Below, piece after piece: positions 46,876 to 56,376 of a DNA stretch of 64,000 nucleotides. The position numbers were made by a program, and so were the translations under genes. The stretch's first letter is position 1; the number at the start of each line of letters is the position of its first letter. Origin of the DNA: Hyphomicrobiales bacterium (GTDB lineage: Bacteria; Pseudomonadota; Alphaproteobacteria; Rhizobiales; Rhizobiaceae); NCBI GenBank assembly GCA_900468805.1, contig UEIF01000017.1, forward strand, positions 166,917 to 230,916, written 5' to 3'. A model generated the notes under the pieces. The model was not told the origin of the DNA. It saw nothing but the letters and a program-made list of their open reading frames with translations, and did no database searches.

Positions 46876-48279
46876 ATGGACACGCCGATCGAGGTGCGCG
46901 CCGCCGCGCCTGCCACCGACAACCGCTGGTCTGCGCATTTCCGCGCCACGCTGATGCTGGGCGTGCCGTTGATCGGTGCCCAACTGGCGCAGTTCGGTAT
47001 CGGCATGACCGACGTCATGATCGTCGGCCAGCTCGGAGCCGAGCATTTGGCTGCCATGGTGCTTTCGGCGCAGTTCCTGTTCACGATCCTGATCTTCGGT
47101 TCGGGTTTTGCGATTGCCGTCATTCCGATGGTGGCGCAGGCCTATGGCCGCGGCGACGTGGTGACGGTGCGCCGGTCGCTGCGCATGGGTATCTGGGTTG
47201 TCATCTGCTACTGGCTGCTGATGCAGCCGGCCTTCTTCAATTCCGAGGCGATCCTGCAGTACTTCGGTCAGAAGCCGGAGGTCGCGAAGCTCGCCCATGG
47301 CTATATCGTCATCGGTCAGTTCGGCGTGCTGCCGGGCCTGCTCTACAATGTGATGCGCGCACTCGTCAGCGCCATCGGCAAGGCCGGCGTCATTCTCCAG
47401 GTCACCATCGCCATGCTGGTGCTGAATGCGATCGGCGCTTACATCCTGGTGCTCGGTCATTTCGGCCTGCCGGTCATGGGCCTTGAAGGTGCTGCCATCG
47501 TATCCGTTGCGGTGCAGGCGGCCGGTTTCCTGTTCATTCTGTCCTACGTGCAGAGCAGGGAGGAGACGCGGCGCTACGAGATCTTCGTGCGTTTCTGGAA
47601 GCCGGACTGGCATGCCTTCTTCGAGGTCATCCGCTTGGGCTTGCCGATCAGCATCACCATCCTTGCCGAAGTCAGCCTGTTCACCGCCGCCTCGCTGCTG
47701 ATGGGCCATATAGGCACGATCGAACTTGCAGCCCACGGCATTGCCCTGCAGTGGGCTTCGATGGCCTTCATGATCCCGCTCGGTCTTGGCCAGGCAGCAA
47801 CCGTCCGCGTCGGCGTTGCGCACGGGCAGGGCGATCACGCCGGTCTGGTGCGGGCTGCGATCACCGTGCTGATCATCGCCAGTGGTGCCGCGATCATCGG
47901 CAGCATCATCTTCGCGACCATACCGCAGGTTCTCGCGCGCCTGTTCCTCGATGTCAGCCTGCCGGAGGCGCCTCAGGTGCTGGCCTATGCCGGTCCGCTG
48001 ATCATCATTGCCGGCCTCTTCCAGTTCGTCGACGGCCTGCAGGCAATCGCCAGCGGCTTGTTGCGCGGACTGAAGGATGCGCGCGTGCCGATGATCATGG
48101 CGCTGATCGCCTATTGGCCGATCGGTTTCTTCCTCGCATGGGCCTTTGCCTTTCCGTTCGGTTTCGGCGGGCTCGGCATCTGGTACGGCTTCCTCGTCGG
48201 CCTTGCGGCCGCGGCCGCCATGCTCTGCGCGCGCTTCTATATCCTCGTTCGCCGGGAAGGGGTCGCGGCCGGCGCGTAG
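46876..48279 (+). CDS. norM: MATE-family multidrug efflux transporter
   Basis: A 467-aa protein with 12 hydrophobic segments of the NorM type. Landmarks are LGVPLIGAQLAQFGIGMTDV, GSGFAIAVIPMVAQAYGRGD, RLGLPISITILAEVSLFTAA and ALQWASMAFMIPLGLGQAAT, then VGVAHGQGD. It should expel cationic drugs or dyes in exchange for Na+ or H+. The TAG stop lies inside the loop of the terminator hairpin. Confidence 0.9.
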   Translation: MDTPIEVRAAAPATDNRWSAHFRATLMLGVPLIGAQLAQFGIGMTDVMIVGQLGAEHLAAMVLSAQFLFTILIFGSGFAIAVIPMVAQAYGRGDVVTVRRSLRMGIWVVICYWLLMQPAFFNSEAILQYFGQKPEVAKLAHGYIVIGQFGVLPGLLYNVMRALVSAIGKAGVILQVTIAMLVLNAIGAYILVLGHFGLPVMGLEGAAIVSVAVQAAGFLFILSYVQSREETRRYEIFVRFWKPDWHAFFEVIRLGLPISITILAEVSLFTAASLLMGHIGTIELAAHGIALQWASMAFMIPLGLGQAATVRVGVAHGQGDHAGLVRAAITVLIIASGAAIIGSIIFATIPQVLARLFLDVSLPEAPQVLAYAGPLIIIAGLFQFVDGLQAIASGLLRGLKDARVPMIMALIAYWPIGFFLAWAFAFPFGFGGLGIWYGFLVGLAAAAAMLCARFYILVRREGVAAGA

Positions 48280-48294
48280 GCCGGCCGTTTTTTT
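48266..48294 (+). terminator. Terminator overlapping the end of the MATE gene
   Basis: CGGCCGG (48266-48272) pairs with CCGGCCG (48281-48287) and is followed by seven T. The stop codon TAG (48277-48279) is within the loop, so the hairpin forms from the last coding bases. Confidence 0.85.
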
Positions 48295-48295
48295 G

Positions 48296-48616
48296 TCAGG
48301 CAGCCACTGGCTTGTAGCTGGCGAGATCGGCGCGAATGCCGAGGCGCGCAAACATTTCCTGCGGGTCGAAATTGGCCGCCTTGTGGACTGCGGCGACAAC
48401 TGCCCGCACACGCTCGACAACATCGGCGCTTTCCCACTCGGCAACTGTTACAAAATTGAATTCGCCGGGGCCGGCAACCTGTTCCAGCACCGCATGATTG
48501 ACGAAGCCTTCCTGGGCTTCCAGCACCTTATGGGTCATCATCACTTTGACGAGAAATTCCTCGCGCGCCGCAGCCGGCACGACGAATTTGTCTATTCTGT
48601 AGAAAGCTCCGCTCAT
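48296..48616 (-). CDS. Antibiotic biosynthesis monooxygenase (ABM) domain protein
   Basis: A 106-aa dimeric ferredoxin-like domain of the ABM type: YRIDKFVVPAAAREEFLVKV, then LEAQEGFVNHAVLEQVAGPG and FNFVTVAEWESADVVERVRA. Such proteins include small quinone or haem monooxygenases and also non-catalytic members. The function here is unknown. It is convergent with the MATE gene, ending 2 bp after that gene's T-run. Confidence 0.82.
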   Translation of the reverse strand: MSGAFYRIDKFVVPAAAREEFLVKVMMTHKVLEAQEGFVNHAVLEQVAGPGEFNFVTVAEWESADVVERVRAVVAAVHKAANFDPQEMFARLGIRADLASYKPVAA

Positions 48617-48693
48617 CCAGTTTCTCCTGCATCTGATGTGTTGCAGGCACTTCTGTAATTCCTCAAGTTATGTTGAGGTCAATATGCGGACAA

Positions 48694-48720
48694 AGAAAAA
48701 GGCCCGCTTGAACGGGCCTT
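48694..48720 (-). terminator. Terminator after carA
   Basis: Read leftwards, AAGGCCCG (complement of 48713-48720) and CGGGCCTT (complement of 48699-48706) form an 8-bp stem with a 6-nt loop, followed by TTTTTCTTTG. It lies 10 bp after the carA stop. Confidence 0.88.
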
Positions 48721-48729
48721 GAACTGATA

Positions 48730-49935
48730 TCAGCGTTCGGCGAGTGCCGGTTCGCCCTTCTTCTCGCGCACCATGTTGACGAAGCGGCGGAAGAGGTAGT
48801 GGCTGTCCTGCGGGCCGGGCGAGGCTTCCGGGTGGTGCTGGACGGAGAAGACCGACTTGCCGAGAACGCGCAGGCCGCAATTGGTGCCGTCGAACAGAGA
48901 AACGTGAGTCTCCTCAACACCTTCGGGCAGCGACTTCGTATCGACCGCGAAGCCGTGGTTCATGGAGACGATCTCGACCTTGCCGGTCGTGTGGTCCTTG
49001 ACGGGATGGTTTGCTCCGTGATGGCCCTGGTGCATCTTCTCGGTCCTGGCGCCGAGTGCCAGGCCCAGCATCTGGTGGCCGAGGCAGATGCCGAAGACCG
49101 GGACATCGGTGCTGATCAGTTCCTTGATGACTGGCACGGCATATTCGCCTGTGGCGGCCGGGTCGCCCGGGCCATTCGACAGGAAGATACCGTCCGGCTG
49201 AAGGGCGAGCACATCCTGTGCACTCGCCGTTGCCGGCATGACCGTGACCTTGCAGTCGAGACCGGCGAAGAGGCGCAGGATATTGCGCTTCACGCCGTAA
49301 TCCAGGCAGACGACATGATACTTGCTGTCAGCGGCGGCGAGTTCGCCGTAACCTTCGTTCCAGATCCAGGGGGTCTGCGACCATTGCGAGGACTGCCCGG
49401 ACGACGCGATCTTGGCAAGGTCGAGGCCTTCGAGGCCGCTCCAGGCCTTGGCTTCTGCCTTCAACGCGTCCACATCGAAGTTGCCTGTGGGGTCATGGGC
49501 GATAACGGCGTTCGGAGAGCCGTTTTCGCGAATCCAGGCGGTCAGCGCGCGCGTGTCGATGCCGCAGAGGCCGACGATGCCGCGGGCCTTAAGCCAGGCG
49601 TCGAGATGTTTTGCGGCGCGATAGTTCGAGGGTTCTGTGATATCGGCCTTGAAGATCACCCCGACTGCGCCGTGGCGGGCAGCCGGCGTCAGGTCTTCGA
49701 TGTCTTCTTCGTTGGTGCCGATATTGCCGATATGGGGGAAGGTGAAGGTAACGATCTGGCCGAGATAGGAGGGGTCGGTCAGGATTTCCTCGTAACCGGT
49801 CAGCGCGGTATTGAAGACCGCCTCGGCCTGGACCTTGCCGGTGGCGCCGATGCCCTTGCCTTCGATGACGGTGCCGTCGGCGAGAACGAGCAGGGCGGTC
49901 GGCTTTTCGGTTGTCCAGGGTGCTGTCGCGGTCAT
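48730..49935 (-). CDS. carA: Carbamoyl-phosphate synthase small subunit
   Basis: CarA is the glutamine amidotransferase subunit that supplies ammonia to CarB. The 401-aa protein has the N-terminal CPSase domain (LLVLADGTVIEGKGIGATG, FNTALTGYEEILTDPSYLGQ) and a C-terminal class I amidotransferase domain with the nucleophile Cys in VFGICLGHQMLGLALG and His/Glu in VFSVQHHPEASPGP. I chose MTATAPWTTEK at 49935; an ATG two codons upstream is also possible. carB lies 8 kb away. Confidence 0.96.
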   Translation of the reverse strand: MTATAPWTTEKPTALLVLADGTVIEGKGIGATGKVQAEAVFNTALTGYEEILTDPSYLGQIVTFTFPHIGNIGTNEEDIEDLTPAARHGAVGVIFKADITEPSNYRAAKHLDAWLKARGIVGLCGIDTRALTAWIRENGSPNAVIAHDPTGNFDVDALKAEAKAWSGLEGLDLAKIASSGQSSQWSQTPWIWNEGYGELAAADSKYHVVCLDYGVKRNILRLFAGLDCKVTVMPATASAQDVLALQPDGIFLSNGPGDPAATGEYAVPVIKELISTDVPVFGICLGHQMLGLALGARTEKMHQGHHGANHPVKDHTTGKVEIVSMNHGFAVDTKSLPEGVEETHVSLFDGTNCGLRVLGKSVFSVQHHPEASPGPQDSHYLFRRFVNMVREKKGEPALAER

Positions 49936-50238
49936 CTTCATCCCGTTTCCGGCGGGCTCTTGCGTTCGGTAACGCTGGCCGGCCATTTGATCTCGCAGGT
50001 GCAGGCGCGCGGCTTTGGCCGCGTTTGACGCCTGATCACGAATTTTGGTGCAGGTGGCGGTAGATAGCCACGCTCTTTGCCTAGGTCAATCTTTGTACCG
50101 CAGATTGCTGCACTTTTCCTGCTGATATTGCCGGGATTCTCGCAATTTATTTGATCCCACGCATCAGCCTGGTTTATGAAGCGCCATTCTAAAGCGGCGG
50201 TCCAAGAGACGGATTCGTCGCTCCAGGTTTTTGTTCAA

Positions 50239-50283
50239 GCATCGGACCACCCGAAAACCGCTTCGCACTTTTCGGTGCGATGC
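50239..50283. repeat. 45-bp palindromic repeat (GCATCG arms)
   Basis: Arms GCATCG and CGATGC flank a core with GAAAACCGCTTCGCACTTTT, shared with the other elements of this family. It lies in the leader of the yqeY-like gene, ending just before its AGAAGGAG ribosome site, so it would be part of the mRNA. Confidence 0.75.
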
Positions 50284-50301
50284 TCCAGAAGGAGTAACGA
50301 C

Positions 50302-50754
50302 ATGCTGCGCGATCAACTCAGCACCCAGCTCAAAGAGGCCATGAAGGCGAAGCAGACGGAGCGTCTTGGCACCATCCGCCTCATCCAGGCGGCGATCAAG
50401 GATCGCGACATCGCCAATCGCGGCGTCGGCAAGGAAGAGGCTGGTGACGACGAAGTGCTGCAGATCCTCGCAAAGATGGTGAAACAGCGCGACGAGTCGG
50501 CAAAGATCTACGAAGAGAACGCCCGTCCCGAGCTTGCAGCCAAGGAGCGTGCCGAAATCACCTTTATCCAGGACTTCATGCCCAAGCAGCTTTCCGACGA
50601 CGAGGTGCGCGCCAATATTGCTGCCATCATCAAGGATGTCGGCGCCGAAGGCCCGAAGGACATGGGCAAGATAATGGCTGCCCTGAAAGAGCGCTACGCC
50701 GGCCAGATGGACTTTGCCAAGGCCTCCGGCACCGTCAAAGAGCTGCTGAAATAA
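50302..50754 (+). CDS. GatB/YqeY domain protein
   Basis: A 150-aa stand-alone YqeY domain: MLRDQLSTQLKEAMKAKQTE, LGTIRLIQAAIKDRDIANRG, then IYEENARPELAAKERAEITF, FMPKQLSDDE and the C-terminal MAALKERYAGQMDFAKASGT. The same domain forms the tail of GatB in the tRNA amidotransferase and helps bind tRNA. It sits next to carA and dnaG, a common alphaproteobacterial order. The ATG at 50302 follows AGAAGGAG. Its 3' end overlaps the convergent neighbour by 20 bp. Confidence 0.88.
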   Translation: MLRDQLSTQLKEAMKAKQTERLGTIRLIQAAIKDRDIANRGVGKEEAGDDEVLQILAKMVKQRDESAKIYEENARPELAAKERAEITFIQDFMPKQLSDDEVRANIAAIIKDVGAEGPKDMGKIMAALKERYAGQMDFAKASGTVKELLK

Positions 50755-51685
50755 GACGTCTTGCCTGCGGTTGTTCTTCGACCGCAGGCCCAAGCACCGT
50801 TTCGGCGCCAGCGTCGATAATGGCGAATTTCGCCGCCTGATAATTCCAATATTCGAGCACGAAGCCGCGGGAGAGCCAGAAATCGCCCTTTCTCGGCGGC
50901 TCGGTCCAGCCCACGCTTCCCATATCCGCCGCCTGCGTGAGCAGGCGCTTCAGGTGCGTATTGGAAATCATGAACTGATCGCGTATCTCGCGCAGCGACA
51001 GTGGACCGACGGCGACGCGGTCGGCGGAACGGGGAAAGTCCGGCAGGCGCGAAATCAGATAGTCCATGACGAGGCCGCCGGAATTGGCCCAGTTGAAGAG
51101 GTTGAAGGTGGCGCCAGGGTCACGGACAGCTTCGGTCTCGATGATCTTTCTGGCAATGACCGGCTGCAGGCGCGCGATCAATTTGGGATCGGTCGTCAGA
51201 TTTTCCGCGCGGCTGCCGCCATCGAGGCTATCGAGAATCATCAGGTGGGCGGTCAGCCATTTGGTGAAATGGTGTTCGGCCGTTTCCGTCGGTTCGAGAA
51301 AGCGGGTGCGTTTGTCGTCGCCCGGAACGGGGCGCAGGAAGCGATAGGCCAGCATTTCCTGCACGAAGGCGGCTGCGGTGTTGCGGCTGGCGATCTTGTT
51401 CTGGATGACGAAATCGATGAAACGGCCAGAGTAAAGGCCGCGCTTCTCATCACCGGGATAGCCATAATAAAGAGCGAAGCCCGCATGCGCCATCAACCAG
51501 CGCTGTTGTGCTGCGAATATCGATGCAATACGCGGGCTCTCGCGATAGATCGCGAGCATTTGATTGGCACAATGAAGAATTGCAGCAAGAAAATTATCAT
51601 CGGCTGCAAGTTTTTCTGCGGTGTAGGCCATAGCGCTGTCCAGGAGTTTTGCGCATTCATTTGCCACGCCTATTGGAAGTGTCAA
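50735..51685 (-). CDS. Unknown protein with C-terminal winged-helix-like segment
   Basis: A 316-aa soluble protein without a recognised family. The middle holds conserved-looking segments (MLAYRFLRPVPGDDKRTRFL, AEHHFTKWLTAHLMILDSLD). The C-terminal part LSLREIRDQFMISNTHLKRL resembles a helix-turn-helix, followed by LSRGFVLEYWNYQAAKFAI. A regulatory role is possible but not shown. The last 20 bp overlap the 3' end of the convergent yqeY-like gene. Confidence 0.6.
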   Translation of the reverse strand: MTLPIGVANECAKLLDSAMAYTAEKLAADDNFLAAILHCANQMLAIYRESPRIASIFAAQQRWLMAHAGFALYYGYPGDEKRGLYSGRFIDFVIQNKIASRNTAAAFVQEMLAYRFLRPVPGDDKRTRFLEPTETAEHHFTKWLTAHLMILDSLDGGSRAENLTTDPKLIARLQPVIARKIIETEAVRDPGATFNLFNWANSGGLVMDYLISRLPDFPRSADRVAVGPLSLREIRDQFMISNTHLKRLLTQAADMGSVGWTEPPRKGDFWLSRGFVLEYWNYQAAKFAIIDAGAETVLGPAVEEQPQARRLISAAL

Positions 51686-51804
51686 TGCTTTTGTATTTTA
51701 GGGGTTAATCAGTAAGGTAAAGCTCAATAAAAGCCACGGCGAAGAGCCCTGAGCATTTCCGGTTTTCTCCGAAAGACGGAAATACTCCGTCTCTTTGCTT
51801 TTAC

Positions 51805-51848
51805 GCAATTCCGGACGCAAAACCGCAGCGCACTTTTGCTGGAATTGC
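51805..51848. repeat. 44-bp palindromic repeat (GCAATTCC arms), second copy
   Basis: Perfect 8-bp arms GCAATTCC / GGAATTGC flank the core AAAACCGCAGCGCACTTTT. It is the inverted-orientation copy of the element at 13514-13557, with three differences over 44 positions. Confidence 0.85.
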
Positions 51849-51853
51849 TCCCA

Positions 51854-51893
51854 AAAATAAGAAGGCAGGAGCTGGGGGCGCTCCTGCCTTCTT
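51854..51893 (-). terminator. Strong leftward terminator without an assigned gene
   Basis: A perfect 14-bp stem (AAGAAGGCAGGAGC, 51859-51872, and its complement, 51880-51893) with a 7-nt loop. Read on the minus strand it is followed by ATTTTTGG, so it ends a leftward transcript coming from the 51.9-52.2 kb region. Confidence 0.8.
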
Positions 51894-52070
51894 GCTCTTT
51901 GCTTCCGTCAGCGACGCAGGGTCGAAACCCAAGCCGGCGGGTATTTGCAAAGGCACCCTTGCGAGGCGGCGCCGGGGGTAGGGATGGTGCCTCGCTCGGG
52001 GATCGCTTTGTTGAGAACGAACTTATTGCGACGCCCCGGCTTATTCAAATTACAAAAATATAATAATCCC
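51859..52070 (-). ncRNA. Candidate leftward small RNA or short mRNA
   Basis: The only support is the strong terminator at the left end and the GC-rich, structured stretch before it (minus strand GGCTTGGGTTTCGACCC and neighbours). No family was recognised; I checked by eye for tmRNA, SRP RNA and RNase P signatures and found none. A minus-strand frame ends near 51908 with CKYPPAWVSTLRR, which could be a short protein instead. The right end is a guess. Confidence 0.3.
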
Positions 52071-52400
52071 GAATCCGACCTTCCGGATCGTGAATACGGA
52101 CGCGCGTGGCGCTCTTCCGGGAGGGCAGTCCAAACTGGCCATTTCTTTTTTAAATGATTGTTTTTACTTTGTCTTTCGAAGCGACGGGTTCTCGCAGCGT
52201 GGATGAAACCAGTGCCTCGAAAATTGAGAGATGTCAAAAATGTCGCACCCCCCTGCGCGATCCCGATAACGCGTTGTTGAATGGCGGCGGCAAGCGTTTG
52301 TGACAGTGTCTCCCGCCCTGTGAAAAGCGGGACTTACGGCAGAAGTTTCGTGGCGCGGCGCGGCAAAGCTGCTTATATGGAGGTTCTGCAAGAGGTAGAG

Positions 52401-54419
52401 ATGCGCTTTTCCCCCACCTTCCTGGACGATATCCGCGACCGCGTTCCTATATCGAACGTGATTGCGCGGCGCGTGAGCTGGGACAAGCGCAAGACCAACG
52501 TTTCGCGCGGCGACTATTGGGCCTGCTGCCCCTTCCATGGCGAGAAGTCGCCGAGCTTCCACTGCGAAGATCGCAAGGGGCGCTACCATTGTTTCGGCTG
52601 CGGCGTGACCGGTGACCATTTCCGCTTCCTGACCGAACTCGAAGGCCAGAGTTTCCCCGAAGCCGTACAGACGATTGCCGACATGGCCGGCGTGCCGATG
52701 CCGGTTGCCGATCCGCAGATGGAAAAACGCGAGAAGGAGCGCACCTCGCTTCTCGACGTCATGGAAATGGCGACGCAGTTCTTTCAGGACCAGCTGCAGA
52801 CGGCGAATGGCGCGCGAGCACGCGCCTATCTGCGCGAGCGCGGGCTGACAGGCCGCACCATCGAGACCTTCCGGCTGGGTTTTGCGCCTGACAGCCGCAA
52901 TGCGCTGAAAGAATTTCTGGCGGGCAAGGGCGTGCCCAAGGAGCAGATCGAGGCCTGCGGGCTTGTCGTGCACGAGAATGTGCCTGTTTCCTACGACCGG
53001 TTCCGCGACCGCATCATGTTCCCGATCCTGTCCTCCCGCGAGAAGGTCATTGCCTTCGGCGGCCGCGCCATGTCGCCGGATGCGCCGGCGAAGTACCTCA
53101 ATTCGAATGAGACCGAGCTCTTCCACAAGGGCAATGTGCTTTACAATTTCGCTCGTGCACGCCGCTCGATGCAAGGGGCGAATGGCGAGGGCACCATCAT
53201 CGCCGTCGAAGGCTATATGGATGTCATCGCGCTGCATCAGGCGGGCATCGAGAATGCCGTGGCACCGCTCGGCACGGCGCTGACCGAAAACCAGCTCGAC
53301 CTGCTCTGGAAGATGACGTCGCAGCCCGTACTCTGCTTCGATGGCGACGGCGCCGGCATTCGCGCCGCCAACCGCGCCGCCGATCTGGCGCTGCCGCATC
53401 TGAAGCCGGGGCAAAGCGTGCGTTTCGCGGTGCTGCCCGACGGCAAGGATCCCGATGATCTCGTGCGTCAGGACGGCAGGGCACCTTTCGATAAGGTCAT
53501 GGTGCAGGCAAAACCGCTGTCGGAGATGCTCTGGGATCGCGAGGCGAGAAACGGCACTTTCGATACGCCGGAAGCGCGCGCCGAGCTGGAAGCGCGGCTG
53601 AAACAGCTCGTTGCCGTCATTGGTGACGAGAATGTGCGCCGCCACTACCAGCAGGATATGCGCGACCGGCTGAACAGCTTCTTCCAACCGCAGTTCCAGA
53701 ATCGCGGCGGCGATCGTCGCAACTTCGGTGGCGGCGGCAATTTCGGTGGTGGCAGCAATTTTGGTAGGGGCGGCAATTTCCGTGGGCAGAAGGAGCAGGG
53801 CGGGAAGGCCGGAGGACCTCGAACGCAGGCGTTCGCATCGGATCGCCTGACCCGTTCGGGCCTCGTGCGTGGCCATCAGGAAAATGCGGCGCTCCGTGAG
53901 TGCGTGCTGGCGCTGACTGTCGTCAACCATCCCGCGCTGATGCTCGACGACTATGACGAGATCGCTGCCATCGATTATGACAATCGCGATCTGCAGAAGC
54001 TCTGGTCGGCGATGCTGGGAGCGGCTGCCATTGTCGCGGGGCCGCATCTGACACGTGATTACCTGTTGGAATGCCTCGATGTCGCCGGCTTCGGTTCGCT
54101 CCTGAAGAACCTCGATCAGCAGGTGCGTAATGCCCGGCTCTGGACGGCCACAGAGCAGGCAGCGATGGAAGATGCCCGCGAGGGTTATCGCCAGGCGCTT
54201 GCCTTCCACAAGCGTGCCAAGGATCTGCGCTGGCAGAAGATCGAACTGGAGCGTGATATCGCGCAAGCGACGGAGGCGGGCGACGATGCCGAGATCGATC
54301 GGCTGATGCGCGCTTCACAGGAAGTCCATTTCGAGGCGTTGCGGCTTGAGAACCAGGAAGCCATCATCGATGGCTTCGGTGTGCTCTCCGGCCGCGTCAA
54401 GGGCGCTGCGAGCCACTGA
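52401..54419 (+). CDS. dnaG: DNA primase
   Basis: DnaG makes RNA primers at the replication fork. The 672-aa protein has the N-terminal zinc finger [20 protein letters not shown] followed by HCFGCG, the RNA polymerase domain ([20 protein letters not shown]), Toprim residues [14 protein letters not shown] and CFDGDGAG, and a C-terminal helicase-binding part. Unusually, a glycine-rich repeat linker ([18 protein letters not shown], about residues 438-460) joins the catalytic core to the C-terminus. The start [17 protein letters not shown] at 52401 is typical; the longer frame is not. The stop overlaps the recQ ATG by one base. Confidence 0.95.
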   Translation: MRFSPTFLDDIRDRVPISNVIARRVSWDKRKTNVSRGDYWACCPFHGEKSPSFHCEDRKGRYHCFGCGVTGDHFRFLTELEGQSFPEAVQTIADMAGVPMPVADPQMEKREKERTSLLDVMEMATQFFQDQLQTANGARARAYLRERGLTGRTIETFRLGFAPDSRNALKEFLAGKGVPKEQIEACGLVVHENVPVSYDRFRDRIMFPILSSREKVIAFGGRAMSPDAPAKYLNSNETELFHKGNVLYNFARARRSMQGANGEGTIIAVEGYMDVIALHQAGIENAVAPLGTALTENQLDLLWKMTSQPVLCFDGDGAGIRAANRAADLALPHLKPGQSVRFAVLPDGKDPDDLVRQDGRAPFDKVMVQAKPLSEMLWDREARNGTFDTPEARAELEARLKQLVAVIGDENVRRHYQQDMRDRLNSFFQPQFQNRGGDRRNFGGGGNFGGGSNFGRGGNFRGQKEQGGKAGGPRTQAFASDRLTRSGLVRGHQENAALRECVLALTVVNHPALMLDDYDEIAAIDYDNRDLQKLWSAMLGAAAIVAGPHLTRDYLLECLDVAGFGSLLKNLDQQVRNARLWTATEQAAMEDAREGYRQALAFHKRAKDLRWQKIELERDIAQATEAGDDAEIDRLMRASQEVHFEALRLENQEAIIDGFGVLSGRVKGAASH

Positions 54420-56284
54420 TGCAGCAGACCGAACGCAACGAACCGCCGCTCTCCGCATCGGACGCCCTGTTTGCGGGCCCGGCCCAGCCGCTTGACGTAT
54501 TGAAGCGCATTTATGGCTACCCCGCCTTTCGCGGGCGTCAGCAGGAAGTGGTGGAGCATGTCGTTGCCGGTGGCGATGCAGTCGTGCTCTTCCCGACCGG
54601 CGCTGGCAAATCGCTCTGCTTCCAAATCCCTGCACTTTGTCGCCAAGGTCTCGGCATCGTCGTTTCGCCGCTGATTGCGCTGATGCGTGATCAGGTGGAA
54701 GCGATGAAGCAGCTCGGCATTCGCGCCGCCGCACTCAATTCCTCCATTTCTCGCGAGGAATATGTCGCGATCCGCCGTGCTATTTCCTCTGATAATCTCG
54801 ATCTGCTCTATGTCACACCGGAACGCATCCTCACGGATGGTTTTCGCGAAATTATCAGCAATGCGAAGATCGCGCTTTTCGCCATCGACGAGGCGCATTG
54901 TGTCTCCCAATGGGGCCATGATTTCCGGCCGGAATACCGCGAACTCGGCAGGCTTGCGGAGCATTATCCCGGCGTGCCGCGCATTGCACTGACGGCGACC
55001 GCCGATCCGCATACGCGGGAGGACATTATCGAGCGGCTGATGCTCGACAATGCCGAGGTCTTCACGACGAGCTTCGACCGGCCGAACATTGCCTATGAGA
55101 TCGTCGAGCGGGATCAGCCGCGCCAGCAGCTCTTACGTTTTCTCGCCGGCCACAAAGGCAATAGCGGTATCGTCTATTGTCTGTCGCGCGCCAAAGTCGA
55201 GGATACGGCGGATTGGCTGAACACACAGGGTATCCGGGCACTTGCCTATCATGCCGGCATGGACCGGGCGCTGCGCGACGCCAACCAGGATGCTTTCCTG
55301 AAGGAAGAAGAACTCTGCCTTGTCGCCACCGTTGCCTTCGGCATGGGCATCGACAAGCCTAACGTGCGTTACGTCGCCCATCTCGATCTGCCGGGCTCTG
55401 TCGAGGCCTATTATCAGGAGACGGGCCGTGCGGGCCGCGACGGCCTGCCCTCCGAAGTCTGGATGGCCTATGGCATGGCTGATGTGATCCAGCGCCGGCG
55501 GATGATCGATGAGGGCAATGCGGCAGACGAGATCAAACGCATAGAGCGCGGCAAGCTGAATGCGCTGTTGGCGATCTGCGAGACGGCGTCCTGTCGGCGA
55601 CAGGCGATCCTGGCGCATTTCGGCGAGGCGCATGGCGGCAAATGCGGCAATTGCGATACCTGCGTGAAGCCGGTCGAAACCTGGGACGGGACGGAAGCTG
55701 CGATCAAGGCGCTGGCCGCTATCTACCGCACCGGCGAGCGTTTCGGGGCAGGCCACGTGATCGATGTGCTCATGGGCAACATCAATGAGAAGACCGAGCG
55801 CTTCGGACATGTCGGTATGCCGGTCTTCGGCGTCGGCAAGGATATTCCGGCGCGCACCTGGCAATCCGTCTACCGCCAGCTTCTGGCGATGGGGCTGGTG
55901 CGTACCGATCACGAAGCTTTCGGCGCCTTGAAGCTGGAGCCGGAGGCGCGTTCAGTCTTCAAGCGTGAGCGGGAAGTCTTCTTCCGCAAGGATCGCGCGC
56001 CTTCCGAGCGCCGGGCGAAAAAGACCGAGCGTGCGGAGCGCAGGACCGGGCTTTCGGGTGCAGATGACACGCTCTTCGAGGCGCTCAGGGCCGAGCGCAT
56101 GTCGATCGCCAAATCGCTCGGCGTGCCGCCCTATGTCGTCTTCCCCGATACGACGCTGATTGCCTTTGCCACCGAACGGCCGCGCAGCCGCAAGGAACTG
56201 CTTGGCATTTCCGGCGTCGGCCAGTCGAAGCTCGAGCGCTACGGCGACGCCTTCCTCGATATCATCCTGTCTCACGATGAATAG
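54419..56284 (+). CDS. recQ: ATP-dependent DNA helicase RecQ
   Basis: A 621-aa 3'-5' DNA helicase of full RecQ length. Motif I is [13 protein letters not shown], the DEAH box [18 protein letters not shown], and motif VI is [12 protein letters not shown]. The zinc-binding set is [11 protein letters not shown] with CGNCDTC. RQC and the C-terminal HRDC domain ([20 protein letters not shown]) are present. It unwinds recombination and repair intermediates. It overlaps dnaG by one base, so it is translationally coupled to the primase gene. Confidence 0.96.
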   Translation: MQQTERNEPPLSASDALFAGPAQPLDVLKRIYGYPAFRGRQQEVVEHVVAGGDAVVLFPTGAGKSLCFQIPALCRQGLGIVVSPLIALMRDQVEAMKQLGIRAAALNSSISREEYVAIRRAISSDNLDLLYVTPERILTDGFREIISNAKIALFAIDEAHCVSQWGHDFRPEYRELGRLAEHYPGVPRIALTATADPHTREDIIERLMLDNAEVFTTSFDRPNIAYEIVERDQPRQQLLRFLAGHKGNSGIVYCLSRAKVEDTADWLNTQGIRALAYHAGMDRALRDANQDAFLKEEELCLVATVAFGMGIDKPNVRYVAHLDLPGSVEAYYQETGRAGRDGLPSEVWMAYGMADVIQRRRMIDEGNAADEIKRIERGKLNALLAICETASCRRQAILAHFGEAHGGKCGNCDTCVKPVETWDGTEAAIKALAAIYRTGERFGAGHVIDVLMGNINEKTERFGHVGMPVFGVGKDIPARTWQSVYRQLLAMGLVRTDHEAFGALKLEPEARSVFKREREVFFRKDRAPSERRAKKTERAERRTGLSGADDTLFEALRAERMSIAKSLGVPPYVVFPDTTLIAFATERPRSRKELLGISGVGQSKLERYGDAFLDIILSHDE

Positions 56285-56376
56285 CGCGGCTATGTAGGCT
56301 TTAGCCTTGCGACCCCAAGATGCCATATTCTTGAGAGGATGACGGGTGTCTTACAGTTGCTCTCGGGAGGATCGTC

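Larger units (their letters stand above)
51686..52400. other. Long intergenic region upstream of dnaG
   Basis: About 715 bp with no clear protein gene. It contains the 44-bp palindromic repeat (51805-51848), a strong leftward terminator (51854-51893) and an AT-rich stretch near 52040-52170. The leftward terminator has no recognised gene ahead of it, which suggests a small leftward transcript. The dnaG promoter should also be here. Confidence 0.5.

Noticed and set aside
46804..48444. 546-codon open frame on the minus strand opposite the MATE gene
   Set aside because: Shadow frame; hydrophilic, His/Asp/Gln-rich residues typical of reverse-complemented membrane-protein codons.
53700..53790. GC-rich direct repeats in dnaG as a possible replication origin iteron
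   Set aside because: They are in frame and encode the Gly/Asn/Phe linker of the primase.
52164..54266. 700-codon open frame on the minus strand opposite dnaG
   Set aside because: High-GC shadow of a well-supported gene; no recognisable domains.
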